The translations under genes were made by a program, and so were the position numbers. DNA of 51,970 nucleotides, taken from an uncultured Lachnospiraceae bacterium. Its GTDB lineage: Bacteria; Bacillota; Clostridia; Lachnospirales; Lachnospiraceae. A model generated the notes under the pieces. It saw nothing but the letters and a program-made list of their open reading frames with translations, was not told where the DNA came from and did no database searches. This document shows, in pieces, positions 25,018-33,323 of the stretch. The number at the start of each line of letters is the position of its first letter. The first letter of the stretch is position 1. The DNA lies in the NCBI GenBank assembly GCA_947175055.1, contig CAMWLJ010000011.1, forward strand, positions 1 to 51,970, read 5' to 3'.

Positions 25018-25151
25018 AATTATCTTCCATTCTGTGATCGGTCCACCGAACCGTTTCCATCCGAATATCTATACGATCATAAAATTCAGTGACGAAAGTA
25101 ATAGTATCACAGATCTTCAGAAAATACCAGCTCACTACGCACAAAAAGAGA

Positions 25152-26381
25152 CTATTCCGCTAATTCCCTAAACACCACCGTAGCCTTATTGTACTCTTCT
25201 CCATCCCACATATTTTTTTCCTCACCGTCCTCCAACGTTGCAATATCCTTTTCCTCGATCTCATGCAGAGTACCACTCCACGTGTACGCGATCCCATATG
25301 CATGCTGATCCTCCATAACAAAGTAGAACACTGGTCCGATATCGGCCGATCCGTCTTCATAATCCAGATAATAAACATAGACCTTATCGTAAGCTGCACC
25401 TACTTGGCTCCTCATAGTCTCTGCCGCTGCCGCCTGCAGCTGTGGGATCTTGCCCTGCGCTTCCTCCACTGTCACTGCAGGCTCTTCATGCAGGCTCGTA
25501 CCGGAATAGCTTGCCCTGACCAGATGACCGTCCTGCGCGTCGATATTGAAATAATAGAACTTGTGGGCGATGTTATTCGACCAGTTGACACAATAGTCAG
25601 CCCTCTTACCTTCTTCCGGTTCATTATAGTAGGCATTCTGTTCAAAGCCATCTACCGTCATACCAAAGATATCCGCTAACTTCTGTCTGGCGGTCTCGAT
25701 CGCCTCCTGTTCAGTAATACCGCCGCCCTCCACATTCTCGTCGATCGCTGCCTGCTCTTTTGCTTCCTCCTCTGCGATCTCTTCCGCATGTTCTTTGGCA
25801 TAGCTTTCCGAGTAAGCATAGTCTCTCTTCACAAAGAAATCTATGATCTCCAGTATTTCTTCATCCGTCAGATCCCGCTCCGGCAGGCAGAACGTTGCCG
25901 TAGGCACAAGATAACAGAACTCATAGCCAGCCGCTTCCTCCTCGCTCTCTGCCTGGGGAAGCGCCTGCACAGGAAAAGTTCCTTCCTGATACTGCTTCGT
26001 CAGCTCCTGATATCTCGCAACCTCCTGTTTGGTATAAGCTCTGGAAAAGCCATCCGCCGCCACATTCTGCTCTTTCAACGTATCCACATACGTCTCTTTC
26101 TCCTCCTTAGGCATCTCCTCCATGCGCTCCCGCACCAGAGAATTGACGAAGGCTCTTACCGGAACCGCCACGATACCGATCGCCACAAGAACGGCCGCTG
26201 CCACTGCCAGGTTCTTCCTCCAGACCGATCCATGGTTCTTACTGCACCTGCTGCTTCTTGCCTTTCCGTTTCCGGTTTTGGATTCTTCCGTCCTTTCTTT
26301 TACATTTCTGATGACTGCTGTTCTCATATCTTCCGTCATGCCGATCCCACTGACCGCATCTCTTAATTGCTCTGCTCTCAT
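25152..26381 (-). CDS. Anti-sigma factor-like membrane protein, partner of the ECF sigma
   Basis: A 409-residue single-pass protein. The first 55 residues are cytoplasmic and basic, followed by one membrane helix (NLAVAAAVLVAIGIVAVPV) and an extracytoplasmic part of about 330 residues. The outer part has an E-rich helical segment and PepSY-like stretches (ITEQEAIETARQKLADIFG ... YYFNIDAQDGHLVRASY). The position just downstream of an ECF sigma gene and the topology suggest an anti-sigma factor with an external sensor, but no HxxxCxxC zinc anti-sigma motif is seen. ATG 26381 follows AAAGGAG. Confidence 0.7.
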   Translation of the reverse strand: MRAEQLRDAVSGIGMTEDMRTAVIRNVKERTEESKTGNGKARSSRCSKNHGSVWRKNLAVAAAVLVAIGIVAVPVRAFVNSLVRERMEEMPKEEKETYVDTLKEQNVAADGFSRAYTKQEVARYQELTKQYQEGTFPVQALPQAESEEEAAGYEFCYLVPTATFCLPERDLTDEEILEIIDFFVKRDYAYSESYAKEHAEEIAEEEAKEQAAIDENVEGGGITEQEAIETARQKLADIFGMTVDGFEQNAYYNEPEEGKRADYCVNWSNNIAHKFYYFNIDAQDGHLVRASYSGTSLHEEPAVTVEEAQGKIPQLQAAAAETMRSQVGAAYDKVYVYYLDYEDGSADIGPVFYFVMEDQHAYGIAYTWSGTLHEIEEKDIATLEDGEEKNMWDGEEYNKATVVFRELAE

Positions 26382-26495
26382 TGATCCCGCTCCTTTCTAA
26401 ACCCATTATGCTCCGGTATTCTACAGCCTGTATCATGCCGGCCTGCTTCCTTTCCACCGGATCCCATGCCCTTCTTACATTACTCCTATGACGCT

Positions 26496-27062
26496 TCAAA
26501 CGTGTGCTGACGATGGCTCTTCCTTCCCAAGGATCAGCTTCAGGCACTCTCTGCCCCGCTGCATCCTCTTCTTCACCGCATGAAGGGTGATGCCCAGCAT
26601 CTGCGCGATCTCCGCCGCCTTATACCCCTCTATATAGTGCAGATAGACCACTGTCTTAAGCGGATCCGGCAAGTTCATCAGTTCTGCCAGAACCTCACTC
26701 TGTTCCGGAAATTCACAATACTGATCCACATCTTCCCATTGTACCGAAGGATGCCTGCTTCTGCCCCGATGCACATCCATACACCGATTAGTCGCTACCC
26801 GGATCAGCCACGCCTTCTCATGCTCTCTGTTCCGAAACCCTGCCGAATGCTCCATATAGCTGCAGAACGTGTCCTGCACCGCATCCTGGGCGTCCTGCTC
26901 GTTACATAACAGGACCATACACACCCTGAAAAGCATGTCACCGTATTCCATGACCGCCTCTTCCACATTCAACTGCATGTTACCGCGTTCTTTAACCGTT
27001 TCTTTCACTTTCAATTGCATGTCACCGCGTTCCTTAACCGCTTCTTCCACTCTCAACTGCAT
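26496..27062 (-). CDS. ECF-type RNA polymerase sigma factor with triplicated N-terminus
   Basis: A 188-residue sigma-70 family factor. Region 2 includes CNEQDAQDAVQDTFCSYM and WLIRVATNRCMD. Region 4 is LPDPLKTVVYLHYIEGYKAAEI with helix-turn-helix to AVKKRMQRGRECL. Before region 2 stand three 14-residue repeats beginning MQLRVEEAVKERGD, MQLKVKETVKERGN and MQLNVEEAVMEYGD, where a normal ECF has one. Each repeat begins with an ATG. The best ribosome site, GGAGG with 4-nt spacing, fits ATG 27062; the TTG at 27083 is unlikely. It is paired with the membrane protein downstream. Confidence 0.88.
   Translation of the reverse strand: MQLRVEEAVKERGDMQLKVKETVKERGNMQLNVEEAVMEYGDMLFRVCMVLLCNEQDAQDAVQDTFCSYMEHSAGFRNREHEKAWLIRVATNRCMDVHRGRSRHPSVQWEDVDQYCEFPEQSEVLAELMNLPDPLKTVVYLHYIEGYKAAEIAQMLGITLHAVKKRMQRGRECLKLILGKEEPSSAHV
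26937..27062 (-). repeat. Three tandem 42-bp repeats inside the ECF sigma gene
   Basis: Units 27021-27062, 26979-27020 and 26937-26978 encode 14 residues each and keep the frame. Units 1 and 2 are the most similar. Each unit boundary carries GGTGACATGCA or a close variant, which duplicates part of the ribosome site and a start codon. Confidence 0.9.
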
Positions 27063-27121
27063 GTCACCTCCTGTATCTTTCAAAGTTCACTTTATGTAAA
27101 TCATCGTAACAGTTCAGCCCA

Positions 27122-27146
27122 GGACTTTGCATTTACTGCAAAGTCC
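27122..27146. repeat. Perfect hairpin in the ECF sigma leader
   Basis: GGACTTTGCA (27122-27131), loop of 5 nt, TGCAAAGTCC (27137-27146). A perfect 10-bp stem 60 bp upstream of the sigma gene. It has no T-run, so it is either an operator or a leader structure. Confidence 0.65.
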
Positions 27147-27258
27147 GTGAGAACAGGTAAATTTGTCCAAAAGAATCTGCCCTTATCTGCCCTGTTATAT
27201 AGAACACGCATCCATCCACCAAAAAGTGACATAGAAGTGAAAAAATTCTCTTAATAGC

Positions 27259-27287
27259 TTGCATCCCCTCTCCACCTATGCTATAAT
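27259..27287 (+). promoter_or_regulatory. SigA-type promoter for tRNA-Trp
   Basis: TTGCAT (27259-27264), 17-bp spacer, TATAAT (27282-27287). Start near 27294, about 32 nt before the mature tRNA. Confidence 0.8.
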
Positions 27288-27325
27288 ACAATTCGTCGGT
27301 TTAAGAAAGCTTGACCATGATTCAT

Positions 27326-27396
27326 AGGGGCATAGTTCAAAGGTAGAACAGTGGTCTCCAAAACCATCGATGTGGGTTCGATTCCTACTGCCCCTG
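27326..27396 (+). tRNA. tRNA-Trp (anticodon CCA)
   Basis: A 71-nt cloverleaf: acceptor AGGGGCA/TGCCCCT with G discriminator, D stem GTTC/GAAC, anticodon stem GTGGT/ACCAT with loop CTCCAAA (CCA), T stem GTGGG/CCTAC with loop TTCGATT. No CCA is encoded. It has its own promoter and terminator. Confidence 0.95.
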
Positions 27397-27408
27397 TTAT
27401 TTTTCAGA

Positions 27409-27433
27409 GTTTGCCTCCAGGCGAACTTTTTTT
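27409..27433 (+). terminator. Terminator of tRNA-Trp
   Basis: GTTTGCCT (27409-27416) pairs with AGGCGAAC (27419-27426) with one wobble, followed by seven T. Confidence 0.85.
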
Positions 27434-27453
27434 ATTCCCGCGAGCAACGAGCC
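27431..27453 (+). repeat. R3 repeat copy c (short)
   Basis: TTTATTCCC followed by GCGAGCAACGAGCC, sharing about 22 bp with R3 at 51157-51196 in the orientation of the local transcript. It begins inside the T-run of the tRNA terminator, as the 51157-51196 copy does for the Hpt terminator. Confidence 0.6.
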
Positions 27454-27499
27454 AACACAAAGGGGCTTTTCAATCATGCAGAAAGGAAATACATACCTT

Positions 27500-28006
27500 A
27501 TGAAAAAGATACTCTCTCTACTGGCCACCCTGGGCCTGACGCTGGGGCTGCTGACCGGCTGCGGCAAGGATGATCCTCTCCTCAGTGCTGCCGATTATGA
27601 ACTGGATCCGGCCACCAATGCCACAAGTAAGGAGGTATCCGTCGGGGACAATGCCGAGACTTTCCTCGCTGCCTACGGTGATTACAAGATCTTCACTTCC
27701 GTTGCAGGCGGAGAATACCAGGCGCTGGCCACCGAAGAGATTCCTTTCGATTCCGCCATATCGCTCCTCCTGCCCACCTTTTTCATCGACGGAGCGCCCA
27801 CTGACCTGGACCGGTTCTGCGAAGAGAACGAGATCGGGAAAGCGGATCTGACCACCACTCTGAATTCCGAAACTTTCCTGCAGGCCCACACCGTTATCTA
27901 CAGTTATCTTGTCTTCACATGGGAAAACGGCGTCATCACTGCTATCCGTTCCGAATACATGGATTACAATGAGGACGCCGCCTACTATAAAGAAATGAAT
28001 TCCTGA
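27500..28006 (+). CDS. Small predicted lipoprotein of unknown function
   Basis: 168 residues from ATG 27500 (AAAGGA 11 nt upstream); an in-frame ATG at 27476 lacks a ribosome site. The signal peptide MKKILSLLATLGLTLGLLTGC has a lipobox LLTGC. The mature part is acidic and contains AETFLAAYGDYKIF and a C-terminal VIYSYLVFTWENGVITAI that looks like a beta hairpin. No family recognised. It follows tRNA-Trp on the plus strand, converges with the ABC operon, and is closed by a strong hairpin. Confidence 0.8.
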   Translation: MKKILSLLATLGLTLGLLTGCGKDDPLLSAADYELDPATNATSKEVSVGDNAETFLAAYGDYKIFTSVAGGEYQALATEEIPFDSAISLLLPTFFIDGAPTDLDRFCEENEIGKADLTTTLNSETFLQAHTVIYSYLVFTWENGVITAIRSEYMDYNEDAAYYKEMNS

Positions 28007-28014
28007 TCTCCATT

Positions 28015-28054
28015 ATGCTGTGTAATCCCGGGTGCCGGATTTCACAGCATTTTT
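28015..28054 (+). terminator. Terminator after the small lipoprotein gene
   Basis: ATGCTGTG-t-AATCC, loop of 8, GGATT-t-CACAGCAT (28015-28050), then TTTTTC. A long stem that probably also slows the converging ABC transcript. Confidence 0.85.
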
Positions 28055-28059
28055 CAGTT

Positions 28060-29826
28060 TTATGCGCTGTATCCCACGAACTGGCTGTTGTACAGAGTCG
28101 CATAGAATCCGTTCTGCTGCAGCAATGTCTCGTGGTCACCCTGCTCGATGATATTGCCGTCTTTCATAACAAGGATCACATCCGCCTCCCTGATCGTGGA
28201 CAGTCTGTGAGCCACAATGAAGCTGGTCCTTCCCTCCATCATCGCCGCAAAAGCCTTCTGGATGCGGATCTCCGTTCTCGTATCGATGGAAGAAGTTGCT
28301 TCGTCCAGGATCAGCATGGGCGGCAGGCACAGCATGACTCTTGTGATACATAACAGCTGTTTCTGTCCCTGGGAAAGATTGCCGCCGTCCTCGGCGATCA
28401 CCGTATCATACCCATCCGGCAGTCTCTTGATAAAACTGTGTGCATGGGATGCCTTGGCCGCAGCGATCACTTCCTCCTCAGTGGCCTCCGGCTTGCCCAT
28501 CACGATATTGTCTCTCACCGTACCACCCTTTAACCAGGTCTCCTGCAGCACCATGCCATAGTTGGCCCGCAGGCTCTTTCTGGTCACATCCCGTATATCA
28601 TTTCCTTCCACCCGGATGCTCCCGGCATTCACGTCATAGAAACGCATCAGCAGATTGATGACCGTGGTCTTACCGCAGCCCGTAGGCCCGACGATAGCCA
28701 CACGCTGGCCCGGCTTCACCGAAAGATTGAAATCCGTGATCAGCTTCTTATCCGGCACATAAGAGAAATCCACATGCTCTAAGTCTATCCTTCCCTCCAC
28801 ATGGCCCAGGGAGACCGCATTCTCCTTATCCGGCACCTGCGCATCTTCCTCGATCAGAGCAAAGATCCTGGCCGCGCAGGCAAGGGCATTCTGCAGTTCT
28901 GTCACCACGCCGGAAATCTCGTTAAAAGGCTTCGTATACTGGTTCGCATAGCTCAAGAAACAGGACAGCTGTCCTACGCTGATCCCGCCACGGATCGCAA
29001 ACACCGCTCCCGTCACCGCAACGCCTGCATACACCAGGTTATTGACAAATCTGGTAGACGGATTGGTGATGGAAGAATAGAAGATTGCCTTTAAAGAGCA
29101 CTTCTCCAGTCTGCCGTTGATCTCGTCGAACTCGGCAAGCGCCTCGTCCTCATGGGAAAAGGCCTGCACCACCTTCTGGTTACCGATCATCTCCTCGATC
29201 AGCGCCGTCTGCTCTCCTCTCGTCTCCGACTGTGCCCGAAACATAACGAATGTCTTCTTGGCAATAAAAGCCGCCACCAGGAAGGACAAGGGTGTGATCA
29301 GCACTACCACGCCCGTGATGCCTACGTTGACGCTGAGCATAAAGCCCAGTGTACCCAGAATCGTAATGACTCCCGTAAAGAACTGTGTGAATCCCATCAA
29401 CAGGCCGTCCGCAAACTGATCCACATCCGCGATCACCCGGCTCACCACTTCCCCGTAAGAGTGCTCGTCGATATATTTCAGTGGCAGGATCTCAATTCGT
29501 TTAAACGCCTCGTCACGGATATCCTGCACGATCCGGTAAGTCATCTTATTGTTACAGATATTCATGATCCACTGCGCCACCGCCGTGATTCCGATTACCA
29601 CCGCCATCTGTCTCAGAATGGCAAACACACCGTCGAAATCCACCAAACCCTTATCAATGATCAGGTCGATCACCCGTCCGGTAAGAATCGGCAGATACAA
29701 AGTCAACGTCACGGTAACCGCCGCCATGATGATCGACAACGCCAGATATACCCAATATTTTCTAATATAGCGCAGCACCTTACGCAGTGTTCCCCTCTGC
29801 CTGCCGCTGTTTTCTGATTTCGCCAT
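28060..29826 (-). CDS. ABC exporter subunit, catalytically complete half of a heterodimer
   Basis: A 588-residue membrane/ATPase fusion: six membrane helices in residues 20-320, then an ATPase domain. Walker A GPTGCGKTT, Q-loop VLQETW, signature LSQGQ, Walker B MLILDEATSSID with the catalytic Glu, and the switch His in FIVAHRLST. The altered signature LSQGQ, opposite a degenerate Walker site in the partner, is what heterodimeric multidrug-type exporters of the LmrCD/TM287-288 kind show. It lies 40 bp downstream of the partner gene, same strand. ATG 29826; AGGAGG is 14 nt upstream with a closer AGGTAGAG. Substrate unknown. Confidence 0.94.
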   Translation of the reverse strand: MAKSENSGRQRGTLRKVLRYIRKYWVYLALSIIMAAVTVTLTLYLPILTGRVIDLIIDKGLVDFDGVFAILRQMAVVIGITAVAQWIMNICNNKMTYRIVQDIRDEAFKRIEILPLKYIDEHSYGEVVSRVIADVDQFADGLLMGFTQFFTGVITILGTLGFMLSVNVGITGVVVLITPLSFLVAAFIAKKTFVMFRAQSETRGEQTALIEEMIGNQKVVQAFSHEDEALAEFDEINGRLEKCSLKAIFYSSITNPSTRFVNNLVYAGVAVTGAVFAIRGGISVGQLSCFLSYANQYTKPFNEISGVVTELQNALACAARIFALIEEDAQVPDKENAVSLGHVEGRIDLEHVDFSYVPDKKLITDFNLSVKPGQRVAIVGPTGCGKTTVINLLMRFYDVNAGSIRVEGNDIRDVTRKSLRANYGMVLQETWLKGGTVRDNIVMGKPEATEEEVIAAAKASHAHSFIKRLPDGYDTVIAEDGGNLSQGQKQLLCITRVMLCLPPMLILDEATSSIDTRTEIRIQKAFAAMMEGRTSFIVAHRLSTIREADVILVMKDGNIIEQGDHETLLQQNGFYATLYNSQFVGYSA

Positions 29827-29866
29827 CTCTACCTATATACCTCCTTCCAAGATCCGCCCGACACCC

Positions 29867-31606
29867 TTACGATTTGGGGTATTGGGAGTAATAGATCTCC
29901 TGATACACTTCACACCGTGCAAGCAGCTCCGCGTGTGTCCCGATATCCGCCATCTCTCCGTCGTCCAACACAATGATCTGATCCGCATGCTGAATGGAGG
30001 ATGCCCTCTGGGACACAATGAACACCGTCATATCGCCTTCCATATCCCGGATGGCCTGCCTTAGTGCCGCGTCTGTGGCATAGTCAAGCGCCGATGCACT
30101 GTCGTCCAAGATCAGGATCTCCGGCTTTCCCACCAGAGCCCTGGCTATGGTCAGACGCTGCCGCTGACCGCCGGAAAGATTCCTTCCGGTCTGTGCGATC
30201 GCCGCATCCAGCCTGCCGTCCTTCTTCTCCACGAACTCCTTCGCCTGCGCCGTCCCGATGGCCTGCCAGATCTCCGCATCCGTCGCATCGTTCTTGCCCC
30301 ACTGCATATTCTCTCTGATTGTTCCCTGAAAAAGCACTGCCTTCTGCGGTACGATGCCGATCATCTCCCGCAGTTCTTCCATCCCGTACTCCCGCACATC
30401 CTTACCCTTGATCCGGACATGCCCTTTCGTCGCGTCGTAGAAACGCGGTATCATATTGACCAGCGAAGTCTTACCGGAACCGGTGCCGCCGATGATACCC
30501 ACCGTCTGTCCCTTTTTCACATGAAAAGTAAGATCCGTCAATGACTCCGCTCCGGCGCCCGCATAAGTCAGGCAGACATGGTCAAATACAACTTCATCCG
30601 CCGTATCCACTGTGCTCTTATGTATGCTGTCCGTCTCCTTTATCTTCTGTTCCCACGTCATACTGGATTCTATCTCAAACACGCTCTGGATCCGGTTCGC
30701 GCAGGCCAGTGCCTTGGTGATCGTGATGATCAGGTTCGCCAGCTTCACCAACTCGATCAGGATCTGGGACATATAGTTGACCAGCGCCACTACCTCACCC
30801 TGGGTGATGGTCCCCTCGTCCACCCGCACCGCTCCCGTATAGAGCAGCACCACTGTAGCTACATTGATAATGATATAAGTGACCGGATTGGTCAACGCAG
30901 AGATCTTGCCCACAAACAGCTGCATATGCGCCAGTGCGCTGTTCTTCTGCTCAAATGCCTCTATCTCTTCCTGTTCCTTGTTGAACGCCCGGATGACCCT
31001 GGCGCCTGTAAGATTCTCTCTGGTGGCGCCCAGCACACTGTCCAACCCTGCCTGCACTTTCTTAAACAAAGGCATTGTCCACATCATAATGCCGAATACC
31101 ACAACGGAAAGCGCCGGGATCGTCACCACGAAAATAAAGGCTGCCTTCACATCTATGGTAAACGCCATCACCATAGCACCGAACACGATAAAGGGCGAAC
31201 GCAAGAACAGGCGCAGTACCATGTTCACGCCGCTCTGTACCTGGTTCACATCGGAAGTCATCCGCGTGATCATGGTAGCCGTCCCCAGCGTATCGATCTC
31301 CGTGTAGGACAATCCCTGAATATGAGCAAACAGCGCGTGCTTCAATTTCGTAGAAACGCCTACCGCAGCCTTCGCCGAAAAATACTGCGCCGTAATGGAA
31401 CAGGCCAGTCCGACTACGCCAAGCATCACCAGCACACCGCCCATACGCAGCACATAGGAGATGTCGCCGCTGCCGATTCCCTGATCGATGACCGCCGCCA
31501 TCACGAGCGGTACGAACAACTCGAAGGTGGCTTCCAGCATCTTAAAAAGCGGCGCCAGTATCGTCTCTTTCTTATAATCTTTTAAATATACGAGTAACTT
31601 TCTCAT
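29867..31606 (-). CDS. ABC exporter subunit, degenerate ATPase half of a heterodimer
   Basis: A 579-residue membrane/ATPase fusion. The ATPase has an intact Walker A (GGTGSGKTS) and signature LSGGQRQR, but Walker B reads ILILDDSASALD with Asp for the catalytic Glu, and the switch region is FIVSQRASSI with Gln for His. This marks it as the degenerate site partner of the next gene. ATG 31606 has GGGGG 6 nt upstream; the frame extends to 31639 with a poor start. The operon probably starts in 31640-31798, where a TCGTTAACGA palindrome lies. Confidence 0.94.
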   Translation of the reverse strand: MRKLLVYLKDYKKETILAPLFKMLEATFELFVPLVMAAVIDQGIGSGDISYVLRMGGVLVMLGVVGLACSITAQYFSAKAAVGVSTKLKHALFAHIQGLSYTEIDTLGTATMITRMTSDVNQVQSGVNMVLRLFLRSPFIVFGAMVMAFTIDVKAAFIFVVTIPALSVVVFGIMMWTMPLFKKVQAGLDSVLGATRENLTGARVIRAFNKEQEEIEAFEQKNSALAHMQLFVGKISALTNPVTYIIINVATVVLLYTGAVRVDEGTITQGEVVALVNYMSQILIELVKLANLIITITKALACANRIQSVFEIESSMTWEQKIKETDSIHKSTVDTADEVVFDHVCLTYAGAGAESLTDLTFHVKKGQTVGIIGGTGSGKTSLVNMIPRFYDATKGHVRIKGKDVREYGMEELREMIGIVPQKAVLFQGTIRENMQWGKNDATDAEIWQAIGTAQAKEFVEKKDGRLDAAIAQTGRNLSGGQRQRLTIARALVGKPEILILDDSASALDYATDAALRQAIRDMEGDMTVFIVSQRASSIQHADQIIVLDDGEMADIGTHAELLARCEVYQEIYYSQYPKS

Positions 31607-31717
31607 CTTCAACCCCCAATAACACTCTTTTACTGTCATTCCTTCAAGATTCTGCTTCCGCTTCCTGCCAAATCCATACGCGGGAGCTTTTGCAGGATCG
31701 AAAACGAAATTTTAATG

Positions 31718-31727
31718 TCGTTAACGA
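31718..31727. promoter_or_regulatory. Palindrome upstream of the ABC exporter operon
   Basis: TCGTTAACGA is a perfect 10-bp palindrome 110 bp before the exporter start. A second inverted repeat ATGACAG/CTGTCAT lies just upstream (about 31732-31766). Possible regulator site or remnant terminator of the LCP gene; no T-run is present. Confidence 0.35.
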
Positions 31728-31798
31728 TAGAATGACAGCAGCCGGAATGTATCCAACTACTGTCATAAACATCTCCGAACAGTCCTTTTGTATCAAAT

Positions 31799-33007
31799 TT
31801 ATTGTCTGTATTCCAAGGTCAGTGCATCGATCTCACCGCTGATACTGCGCACCTGCCTGGAAGGCTTATACTCTGCTTCAGGGAAAAGTAATTCATGCAG
31901 CTCCACGACGTTTTCTTCCAGGTCATCCGGTATGACACAGCTCCCTTTGCTGCCAACATTTGCTCCCGTCCGACTGTCCTCAAATGGAAATCCGTCACTT
32001 GCTACCACAGTATACCCTGCAACACTGCCAAGAACGCTTATGATCTCATTCACACCCAAGGATGTCTCTACCTCCGGCAGAATAGCATCGACCATCTCCG
32101 TTAAAGAACTGACAGATGCTTCCTTCGCTTTCTCCATCATTGCCGTCAACACATCTCTCTGCCTTTGGGCACGCCTGAAATCATCGCCTTTCGTATACCG
32201 TATCCTACAATATGCAGTCGCCTGCATCCCGTTCAAAACCTGCTTACCACTATGCTCTATCGGTATATAGTCCACACCCAATTCCTCAGACATTGTCAAC
32301 TGGTAATTATTCAGATGAGAAATCTCTACTTCCATGATCTCCATCTCAATGCCGCCCAACGCATTTACGGAGTCGATCAATCCGCCGAAACCGACTGTCA
32401 CATAATCCGTAATATCCAGATCCAGATTCGTATTCAGCATACTGATCGCCTGTTCCGGACCACCCTGCGCATACGCTGCATTGCATTTATTATAAGTATC
32501 ATTGCTCAGATTCAGGAATGTATCCCTGAAAACAGAGACCAATTTAATTTCCTGCGTATCCTGATTGATACTTGCTATGATAATACTGTCGCTCCTGGTA
32601 CCTCTTCCCAGTTGCCCGTCTCTGGCATCCACACCGAACAGGGCAATATTACGATACCCCTTCGAGATTTTCTGCTTCTCTTCTTTCTTATGCGTCTCTT
32701 TTACTTCTTCATTGATGATGATCTGTTCTCGGTCAATATCTTTATGCTCTACCTCATCCGTAGTCGTCACCACTACATACATGACGGCAACTGAGATCAG
32801 CAATATACAGATTTCCGCGATCAACAACGGAAGACTTCTGATCCATTTACGCTTCTTCTCGCCTTTGTCCTCCACGCCGGGCTGCTCTTGATTCGTTATC
32901 CGCTCATTCCCTGCCGGTTCCCTTGTTGATTCTGTTTGATCGTTATCTTTCAGATTCCTGTTCTTTTTCTTTGCATGTTCCTGAGAATCCTGTGTCTGCT
33001 TGTCCAT
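31799..33007 (-). CDS. LytR-CpsA-Psr (LCP) family protein
   Basis: A 402-residue membrane-anchored enzyme of the family that attaches glycopolymers to peptidoglycan. The N-terminal 55 residues are charged and cytoplasmic, followed by one helix (LPLLIAEICILLISVAVMYVV) and the LCP domain. Conserved features are NIALFGVDARDG, GTRSDSIIIASI with the Arg-x-Asp core, VFRDTFL, KCNAAYAQGGPEQAI, VGFGGLIDSVNALGGIEM and YCRIRYTKGDDFRRAQRQRDV. ATG 33007 follows GAGGGAG. The polymer attached cannot be told. It is next to the ABC exporter but probably a separate unit. Confidence 0.93.
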   Translation of the reverse strand: MDKQTQDSQEHAKKKNRNLKDNDQTESTREPAGNERITNQEQPGVEDKGEKKRKWIRSLPLLIAEICILLISVAVMYVVVTTTDEVEHKDIDREQIIINEEVKETHKKEEKQKISKGYRNIALFGVDARDGQLGRGTRSDSIIIASINQDTQEIKLVSVFRDTFLNLSNDTYNKCNAAYAQGGPEQAISMLNTNLDLDITDYVTVGFGGLIDSVNALGGIEMEIMEVEISHLNNYQLTMSEELGVDYIPIEHSGKQVLNGMQATAYCRIRYTKGDDFRRAQRQRDVLTAMMEKAKEASVSSLTEMVDAILPEVETSLGVNEIISVLGSVAGYTVVASDGFPFEDSRTGANVGSKGSCVIPDDLEENVVELHELLFPEAEYKPSRQVRSISGEIDALTLEYRQ

Positions 33008-33323
33008 AAATGACTCCCTCGTCCAAGTTCACGGTAAGACAGTTCCTAATTCCTGTATGCAAACTGCCGGTTCAATACTCAAATATTATTCCATAAGTCT
33101 CCTGCATCTATGTATCAGAAACAACGGTACATCTTCGATATTCTACCATAAAAAGGTAATTTTGAATACATAAAAATTAAGAAATATTAAATTACATCAG
33201 ATTTCTGTTACATTTTTGTCATATCTTGTTGCATTTACGTACCAAAACCCGGCATTCCATGACCATGCCTCCACAAAGCCATACACCTTATACACCATTC
33301 CTCAGATCGGGGCCAAGAATTTC
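33008..33323 (-). other. Gene-free A+T-rich stretch upstream of the LCP gene
   Basis: About 316 bp between radA and the LCP gene. The A+T-rich part 33120-33230 contains a TAGAAT -10-like box (33143-33148) without a good -35. GGCAT/ATGCC inverted bases occur just after radA (about 33251-33270). No gene, riboswitch or clear terminator is seen. Confidence 0.4.
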
